The notes: a model not told the origin generated them from the letters alone. A stretch of DNA of 64,000 nt from Psychroserpens luteolus (GCF_021032705.1 NZ_JAHVXI010000002.1:310001-374000); one strand, 5' to 3'. Shown: positions 54,675-63,496, numbered from the stretch's first letter. Numbers and translations are program-made.

Positions 54675-55130
54675 TTATTCCACAACAATCTTACTTCGAT
54701 ATTCGATCTCAACACGCTTCCCAAAAGTAAAATCATAGTAATTCGCTTCTCCTTTTTTACCTTCAACTTCTAGCTTTGCACGTCCTGTTTCAAGTCCATT
54801 TTTATCAAAAGCCTTCACGTAAATAATGTCCTTAAAATCCTGATCGAAAATAATATATAGCGTAAGTAAGTTGTCTTTACCGCCTTGTGGATTATTAGAT
54901 ATTGAGTACTTCCCAGTACTTAAACCACTTGCCTTCAAATCTGAAGACATGGCTATTTTTACCTCTAAAGTTTTATCAATTCCTTCCGAAACACCTTCTA
55001 TAAATTCGGTAGCCGATTTCCCTACAGCTTCTCCTCCTGCATTAATTGTTTCTTGAGTTTTATCTTTTACACGTTGGCAAGAGACTAATGTGAATACACA
55101 TAATAAGGTGATGTAGATTGATGTTTTCAT
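54675..55130 (-). CDS. Lipoprotein, function unknown
   Basis: This 151-residue lipoprotein has the signal MKTSIYITLLCVFTLVSC (lipobox LVSC). An amphipathic helix follows (about 20-50, INAGGEAVGKSATEFIEGV) and then a beta-rich part ending in YRSKIVVE. No family is recognised. It should be periplasmic. A consensus -7 box on the minus strand lies 18 bases upstream of the ATG. Confidence 0.7.
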   Translation of the reverse strand: MKTSIYITLLCVFTLVSCQRVKDKTQETINAGGEAVGKSATEFIEGVSEGIDKTLEVKIAMSSDLKASGLSTGKYSISNNPQGGKDNLLTLYIIFDQDFKDIIYVKAFDKNGLETGRAKLEVEGKKGEANYYDFTFGKRVEIEYRSKIVVE

Positions 55131-55148
55131 AATATAAGGTTATACTCA

Positions 55149-55156
55149 CAAAATTA
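55149..55156 (-). promoter_or_regulatory. Bacteroidota -7 box for the divergent lipoprotein gene
   Basis: TAATTTTG on the minus strand matches exactly. GTTG lies 17 bases upstream as a near-consensus -33 element. Confidence 0.55.
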
Positions 55157-55169
55157 GCAATTCTAAACT

Positions 55170-55201
55170 ATTGCAACAACTATTAAAGTAATGTAAATTT
55201 G
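55170..55201 (+). promoter_or_regulatory. Bacteroidota promoter for the TIGR02757 gene
   Basis: TAAATTTG (55194-55201) is an exact -7 box. ATTG (55170-55173) 20 bases upstream is a near match for the -33 element. Confidence 0.6.
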
Positions 55202-55223
55202 TAAGTATTAAAGTCATAATCAT

Positions 55224-55988
55224 TTGAATAAAATAGAGCTTAAAGAATTTTTAGACGCTAAGGTTGAACAATACAATCATCCGCGATTCATTGAAAGTGA
55301 CCCTATCCAAGTCCCTCATCAGTTTTCAAAAAAAGAAGATATTGAAATTTCAGGATTTCTAACAGCAACCATAGCTTGGGGAAACCGTAAAAGCATTATT
55401 AATAATGCCAATAGAATGATGATATTACTTGACCAAGCGCCTTACGATTTTGTTAAGAATCATAACGAATCAGATTTGGAGACATTAGATAGTTTTGTAC
55501 ATCGCACGTTTAATGGTTTAGATTTTATTCAATTTATAAAAAGCTTAAAGCATATCTACAACAATCATGGTGGCTTAGAAGCTGTCTTTTCTACAGGCGT
55601 AGAAAAGAATAACCTTCAGTTGGCAATCCACAGATTCAAATCCATTTTTTTCGAAATAGAACATTTAGAACGTACTAAAAAACACGTGAGTGATCCTTTA
55701 AAAAATTCGGCAGCTAAACGTATCAATATGTATTTGCGATGGATGGCAAGACAGGACAATAATGGTGTAGACTTTGGTATTTGGAACAGTATCTCTCCTG
55801 CTCTACTCTCTTGCCCTTTAGACGTACACTCAGGAAATGTAGCTAGAAAATTAAAACTTCTCAAGCGAAAACAAAACGACGGAAAGGCGTTACTTGAACT
55901 TGATACAGCCTTAAGAAAATTAGATTCCAATGATCCCGTGAAGTATGATTTTGCATTATTTGGATTAGGGGTTTTTGAAGGCTTTTAA
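55224..55988 (+). CDS. TIGR02757-family protein (Bacteroidota conserved)
   Basis: This 254-residue soluble helical protein has the order of blocks I know from TIGR02757: EFLDAKVEQYNHPRFIESDP, GFLTATIAWGNRKSIINNA and LFGLGVFEGF at the end. Its role is unknown, and the fold appears related to HhH-type DNA glycosylases in the latter half (LLSCPLDVHSGNVARKLKLL), which I hold weakly. The only good start is TTG at 55224, since no in-frame ATG precedes it. The promoter 22 bases upstream supports this. Confidence 0.82.
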   Translation: MNKIELKEFLDAKVEQYNHPRFIESDPIQVPHQFSKKEDIEISGFLTATIAWGNRKSIINNANRMMILLDQAPYDFVKNHNESDLETLDSFVHRTFNGLDFIQFIKSLKHIYNNHGGLEAVFSTGVEKNNLQLAIHRFKSIFFEIEHLERTKKHVSDPLKNSAAKRINMYLRWMARQDNNGVDFGIWNSISPALLSCPLDVHSGNVARKLKLLKRKQNDGKALLELDTALRKLDSNDPVKYDFALFGLGVFEGF

Positions 55989-56002
55989 TTTTTTTATATT
56001 TG
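55974..56002 (+). promoter_or_regulatory. Full-consensus Bacteroidota promoter for the 92-residue gene
   Basis: TTTG (55974-55977) is followed after 17 bases by TATATTTG (55995-56002), matching both elements. The -33 element lies in the last codons of the TIGR02757 gene. The ATG at 56034 follows by 31 bases. Confidence 0.7.
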
Positions 56003-56033
56003 TAGTCCCCTAGCTAATCTAAAATTAACCAAA

Positions 56034-56312
56034 ATGAAATATTCTTTTAAATTAAAGAAATCTCAACTTAAGTCTGTTTTTTCTAACAAAATGGGGTTTA
56101 AAAGTTTAACTATTCAGAATAAAAATGACGTGCAAAACGCTATAAATACTGTACTCATGTTTATTGAATTAGAAGACAAACTTGTACCAATTAATTTCTC
56201 ATATAATTTTCTGAATAACTCAATTACGTTTGAACTAACATACCAATCCAGTTCTGATAAAAAATTGTTTTTCGACTCTATCAGAAAATTTGAAAATTAT
56301 ATAACTGGCTAG
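56034..56312 (+). CDS. Small soluble protein, function unknown
   Basis: This 92-residue protein is basic at the start (MKYSFKLKKSQLKSVFSNKM) and has mixed helix and strand (KNDVQNAINTVLMFIE, then IDSTIRKFENYITG-like end). No signal peptide or membrane segment is present and no family is recognised. A perfect promoter ahead of it and a hairpin after it argue for a real gene. I cannot predict the function. Confidence 0.65.
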   Translation: MKYSFKLKKSQLKSVFSNKMGFKSLTIQNKNDVQNAINTVLMFIELEDKLVPINFSYNFLNNSITFELTYQSSSDKKLFFDSIRKFENYITG

Positions 56313-56325
56313 CGACTTAATAAAA

Positions 56326-56357
56326 AAAGCTGACAAATAGTACTATTTATCAGCTTT
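56326..56357 (-). terminator. Long hairpin terminator after the M61 gene
   Basis: AAAGCTGA (56326-56333) pairs with TCAGCTTT (56350-56357), and AAATAG pairs with CTATTT inside, with one A/C mismatch. On the minus strand it is followed by TTTTA, so it terminates the M61 gene. It may also slow rightward transcription. Confidence 0.8.
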
Positions 56358-56384
56358 CCTCTATGATTGTAAAGACTATTTGAT

Positions 56385-58274
56385 TTAGCCTTTCAACCAA
56401 GCCTTTCTTGTATTTATCTGAGCATCTGTCGCATTTTCAGCCTCTATAATACTACGAGATGTCGTAAACGACGGGACTAATTTAGCCTCGACTACAACTT
56501 CTTCACCATCACGTTCTAATACAACTTTAATATCATCGCCTTCTTTCCATTGGTACATAGCACCAAGCATTGCTTGTGCATTCTGCATTGTTAAGGCTTC
56601 TCCATTTACAGTTTTAATAATATCATTTGGCATCACACCTTGATCTGCCCAAAAACTATTGTTTTTTACACCTTCAGAAAAGAAGATCTCTCCTTTTTCC
56701 TGATTGGCACCAAAAATAAAACCTGATCCACTTTGAATGTAACTTGTAGGCACTCTTTTTTCACCAAATGTTAATCCTACTTTTTCAAAGAACTTTGAGT
56801 AGTCTATTGGTGTTCCTCCAACAACATGAGTGTTTAAAAACTCACCCACAGAAGGATAAGTCATCTCAGTGATTTCTGCAATGATATTATCATCAACGAA
56901 TGGTTTTTCTTTTCCATACTTAGCAGATAACTCTTTCATTAATGACAACATACTTCTATTTCCATCGCTTTCCTCACGCATTAAAATATCAATACACATA
57001 CCAATCAAAGCACCTTTCATATAAACATTGTAATAGTTAGTTGCATAAGGTTCTTCAAGTACATTTTCACTCATTGTCGTAAAGCTCATCGAATCATCCA
57101 TGTTTTTAGACACTTGGATTTTTTGATTCATCGTAGCATAATAAGTATCAGCATCTACTAAACCTTCATAAATCTGGAAATGCTGTGCAAAATATTCGGT
57201 TACACCTTCATACATCCATAAATGTTTTGAGAATGTAGGGTCATTATAATCAAAGTAGTGTACATCTTCAGAATGTACAGAAAGTGGTGTTACAATGTGA
57301 AAGAACTCATGTGCAACTACATCTGTCATTGATGCTGCTAATTGCTCTTTAGATGAGTTTTCACCGAGCACTACAACAGTTGATGTGTGGTGTTCTAACG
57401 CACCAAATCCTTTAGGTGCTTTTTCAGTACCGTCAGATAGGTATAAATAAATATCATAACGTGGCGTACTATTGACGTCGCCTAAATATGCTTTTTGAGC
57501 CTCCATCATTTTGTAAACCGTCTCTTTCATACTCGCAGCACTATGTACTTTGTTTGGAGAGTAGACACTTAATACAATCTTAATATCACCAACCATAAAC
57601 TCTTCTACATCTAGTTTACCATACATCATTGGATTATCAGTGATGTCAAAATAACGTGGCGCAAAATATGATGTCGTGATTTGTGTTCCGTCAGAACTTG
57701 AAGTTGTATTTCTAGTTTCTAAAGCAGATGTACGTTCAAAATTAGCAGGAGCTGTTACGTCTAATGTATACTGTGCATTTTTTAAAGAATCAAAATATCC
57801 TATAAAACCGTGTAAATTTAATACGTAGTTGTCTGGTTCAATATTTGTTCCTGCAGGTGAAAAAGGAACATCTCCTCCAATACCACCACTCACTTCTTGA
57901 TCGAACGTATCATTAACCATATACTCTATTTTATCAAGCTCCTTTGCGTTTGCAATGGTCCAAGTATTCGTATTTTCTTTAACGACAGTCATTTCTTTAC
58001 CGTTATAGTCAAATGCTTTAAAATCGTCAACATACTTTCCGAAGTCACTCACAGAGTACGTACCTTGAACAACCTTAGGTAATCTGTACGTCACTACCTC
58101 TTCGGTGAATCGTCCAGGGTTTATAATTACAGGTGCTTTATCGTCAGTAACTGCAGATAAGTTGATAGATGTTGAAATTGGATTTGCTGTCGCTAAGTCA
58201 TTCACCGAAGACTTAGAAGAGCCACAAGCTACAAGTAATGCACTAGTAGCAAAAATTGATAGGATTTTTTTCAT
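56385..58274 (-). CDS. M61 family metallopeptidase lipoprotein
   Basis: This 629-residue lipoprotein has the signal MKKILSIFATSALLVAC (lipobox LVAC). The N-terminal beta domain covers about 30-240. The zinc-peptidase core has VVAHEFFHIVTP near residue 318 (His-Glu-x-x-His), and a downstream Glu ligand near EGVTEYF. A PDZ domain lies at about 520-590 (QGVMPNDIIKTVNGEAL). M61 peptidases include glycyl aminopeptidases. It should act in the periplasm or at the outer membrane. Confidence 0.92.
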   Translation of the reverse strand: MKKILSIFATSALLVACGSSKSSVNDLATANPISTSINLSAVTDDKAPVIINPGRFTEEVVTYRLPKVVQGTYSVSDFGKYVDDFKAFDYNGKEMTVVKENTNTWTIANAKELDKIEYMVNDTFDQEVSGGIGGDVPFSPAGTNIEPDNYVLNLHGFIGYFDSLKNAQYTLDVTAPANFERTSALETRNTTSSSDGTQITTSYFAPRYFDITDNPMMYGKLDVEEFMVGDIKIVLSVYSPNKVHSAASMKETVYKMMEAQKAYLGDVNSTPRYDIYLYLSDGTEKAPKGFGALEHHTSTVVVLGENSSKEQLAASMTDVVAHEFFHIVTPLSVHSEDVHYFDYNDPTFSKHLWMYEGVTEYFAQHFQIYEGLVDADTYYATMNQKIQVSKNMDDSMSFTTMSENVLEEPYATNYYNVYMKGALIGMCIDILMREESDGNRSMLSLMKELSAKYGKEKPFVDDNIIAEITEMTYPSVGEFLNTHVVGGTPIDYSKFFEKVGLTFGEKRVPTSYIQSGSGFIFGANQEKGEIFFSEGVKNNSFWADQGVMPNDIIKTVNGEALTMQNAQAMLGAMYQWKEGDDIKVVLERDGEEVVVEAKLVPSFTTSRSIIEAENATDAQINTRKAWLKG

Positions 58275-58315
58275 CGTAATGTTAATTGTTTTTCAGATAT
58301 TTTTTATCTGACGCA

Positions 58316-58323
58316 CAAAACTA
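58316..58323 (-). promoter_or_regulatory. Bacteroidota -7 box for M61 gene with a leader hairpin
   Basis: TAGTTTTG on the minus strand matches exactly, 41 bases before the ATG. Between them TCAGATA (58293-58299) and TATCTGA (58305-58311) form a 7-bp hairpin with a five-T/A loop at the predicted transcript start. Confidence 0.5.
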
Positions 58324-58365
58324 CAATCTGTTACCAGTAATTTAGCTAAGGTTTTGTTAAAATGG

Positions 58366-58373
58366 TACTTTTG
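58366..58373 (+). promoter_or_regulatory. Bacteroidota -7 box at the glycosyltransferase start
   Basis: TACTTTTG matches exactly and ends 4 bases before the ATG at 58378, so the transcript may be leaderless. TTTA 21 bases upstream (58341-58344) is a partial -33 match. Confidence 0.5.
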
Positions 58374-58377
58374 TAAC

Positions 58378-59385
58378 ATGTCAAATCCCTTAATTAGTAT
58401 TCTTACACCTTTTAAAAATACGGAACAATATCTTCCAGAATGTTTAGAATCCATTCAAAATCAAAGTTATCAAAATTGGGAGTTACTTATTGTTGATGAT
58501 CATTCTAACGATAAAAGTTATGAGCTTGTGAATACTTTCGCAGCGCATGATAAGCGTATTAAATTATATAAAAATAAAGGTAACGGGATTATTAACGCAT
58601 TGCGACTTGCTTTGTCCAAAAGTTCAGGAGACTATATCACTAGAATGGATAGTGATGATATCATGCATCCTGAAAAGCTAAGCATGATGCTCAACGATTT
58701 GCAAACTCATGGGAAGCAACATATCGCGTTGGGATTAGTAAAATATTTCAGTGATAATGGAATTGGAGATGGCTATGCTAAATATGAATCATGGCTTAAC
58801 AATTTAACTCAATATGGACATAATTACACCGAAATCTATAAAGAATGTGTTATTCCATCTCCTTGTTGGATGTTACATCGTGATGATCTCCTTAACTGTC
58901 AAGATTTTATTCCTGAACGCTATCCTGAAGATTACGATCTCACATTTCGGTTTTATAAAAACAATATCAAATGTATTCCTAGTAACACCGTTTTACACTA
59001 CTGGAGAGACTATAGCACTAGAGCTTCGCGAACAGATGAGCATTATGCCGAAAATCATTTCTTAGAACTAAAAGTCGATTATTTTTTAGAGCTTAATTAT
59101 GATGCCTTCAGGCCGCTCACTATTTGGGGAGCAGGACAAAAAGGAAAAAAAGTTGCCCAACTATTAAAGACCAAGCATATTCCTTTTATTTGGATTTGCG
59201 ACAACCCCAAAAAGATAGGAAAACACATCTATGATGAATTATTGCACAATTTCCAGTATCTAGAAGATCTTAAAAACCCTCAAAGCATTGTTACTGTTGC
59301 CAATGCTGAGTCTCAAAAAGAGATTACCTCCTATTTTCTAGAACAAGAAATGGTATCAATGATTGATTATTTTTTCTTTTGTTAG
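58378..59385 (+). CDS. Family-2 glycosyltransferase with a Rossmann-like C-terminal domain
   Basis: This 335-residue protein has a GT-A fold family-2 glycosyltransferase (about 1-235) with ISILTPFKNTEQYLPECL, WELLIVDDHSNDKS and the metal-binding RMDSDDIMHPEKL. The last 100 residues begin LTIWGAGQKGKKVAQLLK, a Gly-x-Gly-x-x-Gly nucleotide-binding-like turn, and continue FIWICDNPKKIGKHIYDEL. This is a small Rossmann-like domain. The ATG at 58378 is chosen because the promoter box occupies the earlier codons. The glycan target is unknown. Confidence 0.85.
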   Translation: MSNPLISILTPFKNTEQYLPECLESIQNQSYQNWELLIVDDHSNDKSYELVNTFAAHDKRIKLYKNKGNGIINALRLALSKSSGDYITRMDSDDIMHPEKLSMMLNDLQTHGKQHIALGLVKYFSDNGIGDGYAKYESWLNNLTQYGHNYTEIYKECVIPSPCWMLHRDDLLNCQDFIPERYPEDYDLTFRFYKNNIKCIPSNTVLHYWRDYSTRASRTDEHYAENHFLELKVDYFLELNYDAFRPLTIWGAGQKGKKVAQLLKTKHIPFIWICDNPKKIGKHIYDELLHNFQYLEDLKNPQSIVTVANAESQKEITSYFLEQEMVSMIDYFFFC

Positions 59386-59433
59386 ATTGAACTCTCAAAA
59401 ATTTGTAATTTACTCTTAATAAAACAAGTCATT

Positions 59434-59874
59434 ATGAAATATCTAATTGTACTATTAATTTTACCGTTTTCAGTGTTTAGTCAAAATTCTGAAAAAGACA
59501 TAAAAGAGAAACTCATTCAGTTAAATGAGGATATTTACAAAGAATATGCACTTCATAAAAATGAAGCATTCTTTAATGAACATGTTAAAGATGATTTCAT
59601 TTTAATAGCAGGTATTGGCATCACTGAAAGCAAATCACAGGCTATTAAAGGCATCAAGAATCTTAATGTTTCAAGTGTTGACGTTGTAGCTAATACAATT
59701 ATCGTAAATGCAGATAGTGCCATTATTGTTGGCGTATTGAAATTAGATGGAAAAATCATGGGAAATCCAATTCCTAACATGCGCTATATGAGTGTATTTA
59801 CAAAACATGAAGGGTTGTGGAAACTTCAAGCAAGAAGCATGACGCCTATTAGAGAAATGAAAAAAAAGCAATAG
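59434..59874 (+). CDS. Secreted NTF2-like (DUF4440) protein
   Basis: This 146-residue protein has a signal peptide (1-16, ending FSVFSQ) followed by an NTF2/DUF4440-type fold (EAFFNEHVKDDFILIAGIG, KHEGLWKLQARSMTPI). NTF2-like proteins are cavity-forming, used for small-molecule binding or as enzymes. No catalytic residues can be assigned. It follows the glycosyltransferase gene by 48 bases. Confidence 0.8.
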   Translation: MKYLIVLLILPFSVFSQNSEKDIKEKLIQLNEDIYKEYALHKNEAFFNEHVKDDFILIAGIGITESKSQAIKGIKNLNVSSVDVVANTIIVNADSAIIVGVLKLDGKIMGNPIPNMRYMSVFTKHEGLWKLQARSMTPIREMKKKQ

Positions 59875-59943
59875 CCTTACTTTGATAATTAGATAAACGT
59901 TAAAATTCTCAAAAGCTAAAGCAACTAATCGCTTATCATTTTC

Positions 59944-59951
59944 TATATTTG
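59944..59951 (+). promoter_or_regulatory. Bacteroidota -7 box for the BatA operon
   Basis: TATATTTG matches exactly, 31 bases before the ATG at 59983. No -33 element is found. Confidence 0.5.
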
Positions 59952-59982
59952 ATTCCAAACAAAAACAATCCCAAAAAAAGGA

Positions 59983-61908
59983 ATGCAGTTTAAACACCCA
60001 GAACTTCTTTACGCTTTATTTCTGCTTATCATTCCAATTATTGTTCACTTATTTCAATTAAGAAAATTCAAGAGCGTCCCCTTTACTAATGTTCAATTTT
60101 TAAAGGAATTAACCATTCAAACACGTAAAAGCTCACAATTAAAAAAGTGGCTTACATTAATTACACGTTTATTGCTTTTGGCTTTTACTATCATTGCTTT
60201 TGCACAACCTTACATTTCAAATTCTGAAAGCTTCAATACAAAAAGTGAAACAGTTATTTATCTCGACAACTCATTTAGTATGCAATCACCAAGTACTAAT
60301 GGCAGTTTGTTGAATTCGGCTATACAAGACATTATAGAAAACGTTGACGAGAATGAACAGCTTTCTATTTTCACTAACGATGCAAACTTTAATAATACGA
60401 GCATAAAAGCCATTAAAAATGAGTTGATCCAATTAAAGCACTCAGCAAATCAACTAGCTTATGATGCTGCCATTTTAAAAGGGAAAAAGTTATTCTCAAA
60501 TGATGAAAGCAGCATCAAAAATCTCGTGTTAGTATCCGATTTTCAGCAAAAAGCTGAGGCCATAACTGCTACAAACGATAGCCTAATCAACTTGAAATTA
60601 GTACAGCTTAAACCTACAAATCAAAGCAATATTGGTATTGATAGTGTGTTTATATCAAAAACCACAGTAGAGAATATTGAACTCACCGTAGGTATAAAAA
60701 ATCAAGGAGACCCTATAGAAACCTTGCCTGTGTCATTATATAATGATGATAAACTCATTGCAAAAACGGCTGTAAACATTAGTAATGAGACGACAACCAA
60801 TTTCACAATCCCTGTAAACACTGTTTTTAATGGTAAGCTTGTTATAGAAGATAGTAATCTTCAGTATGATAATACCCTGTATTTCAATATTGATAGACGT
60901 GAAAAAATAAACGTTCTAGCTATAAATGAAGCTGATGATTTCTTTCTTAAAAAAATATATACAAGTGATGAATTTGAATACACATCATCAAATTTTAATG
61001 CGCTAAATTACAATACGATCGAACGTCAAAATTTAATTATTTTAAACGAATTAAATACAATTCCAAACGCTCTCATTACGACGTTGAAATCATTTACCGA
61101 CAACGGAGGAAGTATTTTAATAATACCTTCAGTAAATTCAACTTTAATCGCTTATAATCAATTGTTTAACCAGTATAACCTTTCTAATTTTGGTGCTATT
61201 AATTCGATAGAAAAAAAGATTACAACGATTAATTTTTCACATCCGCTACTTAACAATGTATTTGATAAACGTGTTAACAATTTTCAATATCCAAAGGTAA
61301 ATTCATTTTATACCAATGCAACAAACTCTGTCAACTCTATTTTAAGTTTTGAAGATGGAATGTCATTTTTGGCGCAATCAGGAACTGCCTTTAGATTTTC
61401 AGCAGCTTTAGATCCTGCAAATTCGAATTTTAAAAACTCTCCGCTAATTGTTCCTGTGCTCTATAATATTGGAAAACAAAGCTTGAAAACTGGCAATCTA
61501 TTTTACACTATTGGACAAGAAAACAGTATAGATATTGCAACGCAATTACAACAGGACGATATTTTAACACTCGTAAATGGTGACAATTCTGTAATTCCTT
61601 TGCAGCAAACCTATGACAATAAAGTGGAGCTTATTACAAACACTTATCCAGACATAGCTGGTATTATCTCGGTTAAAAATAAAGATAGTTTTCTTAAAAA
61701 TTTAAGCTTTAATTTTAATAGAAATGAAAGTCAATTAAATTACTTTGATATTCAAAACATTGCGAATACCAGTATGAATAATTCGGTGGCTACAGCCATA
61801 AGTGATATCAAAAGTGCAACGAATGTTAATGAACTATGGAAATGGTTTGTTATTTTTGCAGTGATTTTCTTAATCATCGAAATGCTTATCTTAAAATTTC
61901 TGAAATGA
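59983..61908 (+). CDS. BatA-domain membrane protein
   Basis: This 641-residue protein begins with the BatA N-terminal domain: a first helix (about 6-22, ELLYALFLLIIPIIVHLF), the basic LRKFKSVPFTNVQFL and a second helix (about 58-76). A von-Willebrand-A-like region has TVIYLDNSFSMQSPS near 85, with the DxSxS core. A long periplasmic beta region follows and the chain ends with a helix (about 618-638, WFVIFAVIFLIIEMLIL). Such proteins occur widely in Bacteroidota; their role is unclear. It overlaps the next gene by 4 bases (ATGA). Confidence 0.85.
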   Translation: MQFKHPELLYALFLLIIPIIVHLFQLRKFKSVPFTNVQFLKELTIQTRKSSQLKKWLTLITRLLLLAFTIIAFAQPYISNSESFNTKSETVIYLDNSFSMQSPSTNGSLLNSAIQDIIENVDENEQLSIFTNDANFNNTSIKAIKNELIQLKHSANQLAYDAAILKGKKLFSNDESSIKNLVLVSDFQQKAEAITATNDSLINLKLVQLKPTNQSNIGIDSVFISKTTVENIELTVGIKNQGDPIETLPVSLYNDDKLIAKTAVNISNETTTNFTIPVNTVFNGKLVIEDSNLQYDNTLYFNIDRREKINVLAINEADDFFLKKIYTSDEFEYTSSNFNALNYNTIERQNLIILNELNTIPNALITTLKSFTDNGGSILIIPSVNSTLIAYNQLFNQYNLSNFGAINSIEKKITTINFSHPLLNNVFDKRVNNFQYPKVNSFYTNATNSVNSILSFEDGMSFLAQSGTAFRFSAALDPANSNFKNSPLIVPVLYNIGKQSLKTGNLFYTIGQENSIDIATQLQQDDILTLVNGDNSVIPLQQTYDNKVELITNTYPDIAGIISVKNKDSFLKNLSFNFNRNESQLNYFDIQNIANTSMNNSVATAISDIKSATNVNELWKWFVIFAVIFLIIEMLILKFLK

Positions 61909-63158
61909 ACGTACTTGTAAAATCCGCCACTATAGTTGATCCTAAAAGCGATTTTCACAATCAAACCGTTGATATTTTAATAGAAAAAGGGACCATCTCC
62001 CAAATCTCTAAACGCATACAAAATCCAAAAAACTACAAAGAAATAAGATTAGATAACCTCCATGTATCTCAAGGCTGGTTTGATAGTAGTGTGAGTTTTG
62101 GCGAACCCGGTTTTGAAGAACGTGAAACTATAGATAACGGACTCCAAACAGCCGCTTACTCAGGTTTTACAAGTATAGCAGTAAATGCCAATACAAACCC
62201 TGTTATCGATTCATATGCTGATATTTCATTTTTAAAATCAAAAGCTGCAAAACATGCAGTAAACCTCTATCCTATTGGAGCTTTAACCAAAAACAGTGAT
62301 GGTATAGAGCTAGCTGAGTTATTTGATATGAAAACAGCTGGAGCCGTAGCTTTTTATGATTACCAAAAACCTATTTCAAATCCGAATCTCATGAAACTAG
62401 CCTTACAATATGCTAGTAACTTTAGTGGATTGGTGTGTTCATTTCCACAAGAATCAAAAATTAGTGGATTGGGAGTCATGAATGAAAATGTGACAAGTAC
62501 GTCATTGGGACTAAAAGGAAATCCTGCCTTAGCAGAAGAATTACAAATAGCAAGAGACTTGTTTATTTTAGAATACACCGAAGGGAAACTCCATATTCCA
62601 ACAGTATCTACTGCAAAATCTGTCGCGTTAATTAGAGCGGCGAAACAGAAAAAACTAGATGTCACTTGTAGTGTTGCTATTCATAATATCTTATATACAG
62701 ATGAACAACTCAACACCTTTGACACCAACTATAAAGTATTACCTCCTTTGAGAACTCAAAATGATATTGATGCACTTGTTGACGGACTAAAAGACGGTAC
62801 TATCGATATGGTGACTAGCGATCATAATCCTTTAGATATCGAGCACAAAAAAATTGAGTTTGATTATGCTAAATATGGTACCATTGGACTTGAAAGTGCC
62901 TTTGGAGCTTTGAATTCTATATTCACAGTAAAGAAAACCATAGAATTATTGACTAAAGGTAGAGAACGGTTTGGTTTAACAACAACTCCTATTGCAGTTG
63001 GTAATGATGCTAATGTATCGCTTTTCAATCCAAGTGGAAATTATACCTTTTCAGATGACAACATCTTATCTACATCTAAAAACGCTATATACAAAGGAAA
63101 AGAACTCAACGGAACTGTATATGGTATTGTAGCAAATAACCAACTACTAATCAAATAA
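61905..63158 (+). CDS. Dihydroorotase homologue lacking the HxH metal site
   Basis: This 417-residue amidohydrolase-fold protein aligns with dihydroorotase, which closes carbamoyl-aspartate to dihydroorotate. Where the family has Asp-x-His-x-His-x-Arg-Glu-Pro-Gly it reads DSSVSFGEPG (60-69), so both metal-binding His are Ser (62 and 64) and the Arg is Gly. A later His pair reads AIHNIL, while the C-terminal Asp is kept (SDHNPLDIEHK). It is therefore probably catalytically inactive alone, like PyrC' subunits of other bacteria. ATG 61905 is chosen because its ATGA overlaps the BatA stop. Confidence 0.85.
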   Translation: MNVLVKSATIVDPKSDFHNQTVDILIEKGTISQISKRIQNPKNYKEIRLDNLHVSQGWFDSSVSFGEPGFEERETIDNGLQTAAYSGFTSIAVNANTNPVIDSYADISFLKSKAAKHAVNLYPIGALTKNSDGIELAELFDMKTAGAVAFYDYQKPISNPNLMKLALQYASNFSGLVCSFPQESKISGLGVMNENVTSTSLGLKGNPALAEELQIARDLFILEYTEGKLHIPTVSTAKSVALIRAAKQKKLDVTCSVAIHNILYTDEQLNTFDTNYKVLPPLRTQNDIDALVDGLKDGTIDMVTSDHNPLDIEHKKIEFDYAKYGTIGLESAFGALNSIFTVKKTIELLTKGRERFGLTTTPIAVGNDANVSLFNPSGNYTFSDDNILSTSKNAIYKGKELNGTVYGIVANNQLLIK

Positions 63159-63163
63159 ATATA

Positions 63164-63496
63164 ATGACTGAAGATATCATAAAACAAGGAAAAACCTTGG
63201 CTTGCGTGAGCTACCTTCCTATTTTTGGAACTCTAATTGCTTATTATTTAAATGCAGATAAAAAAAACCCTTTCACTAGTTTTCATATAAGACAAGCGTT
63301 AGGCTTATGGTTGGCTTACTTGATATGTGCCATAAGTGTTAGCAACTTTGATTCTGCAACGTTGCGTATGTGCTTATGGGTGTTTTTTGGTACATTAGTA
63401 TTATATGGGTTCATTATTGCATTTTTAGGAAAACTTCAAACTATTCCTGTTTTAGGGCCTTATTTCCAAAAGTGGTTTTCAAACATAGGTAAATAA
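63164..63496 (+). CDS. Tic20/DUF4870-like four-helix membrane protein
   Basis: This 110-residue membrane protein has four hydrophobic segments (about 12-28, 44-58, 66-78 and 80-92). The pattern TLACVSYLPIFGTLIAYYLN with FTSFHIRQALGLWL is typical of DUF4870/Tic20-like proteins. The function in bacteria is not known. It follows the dihydroorotase homologue by 5 bases and is probably in the same operon. Confidence 0.75.
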   Translation: MTEDIIKQGKTLACVSYLPIFGTLIAYYLNADKKNPFTSFHIRQALGLWLAYLICAISVSNFDSATLRMCLWVFFGTLVLYGFIIAFLGKLQTIPVLGPYFQKWFSNIGK

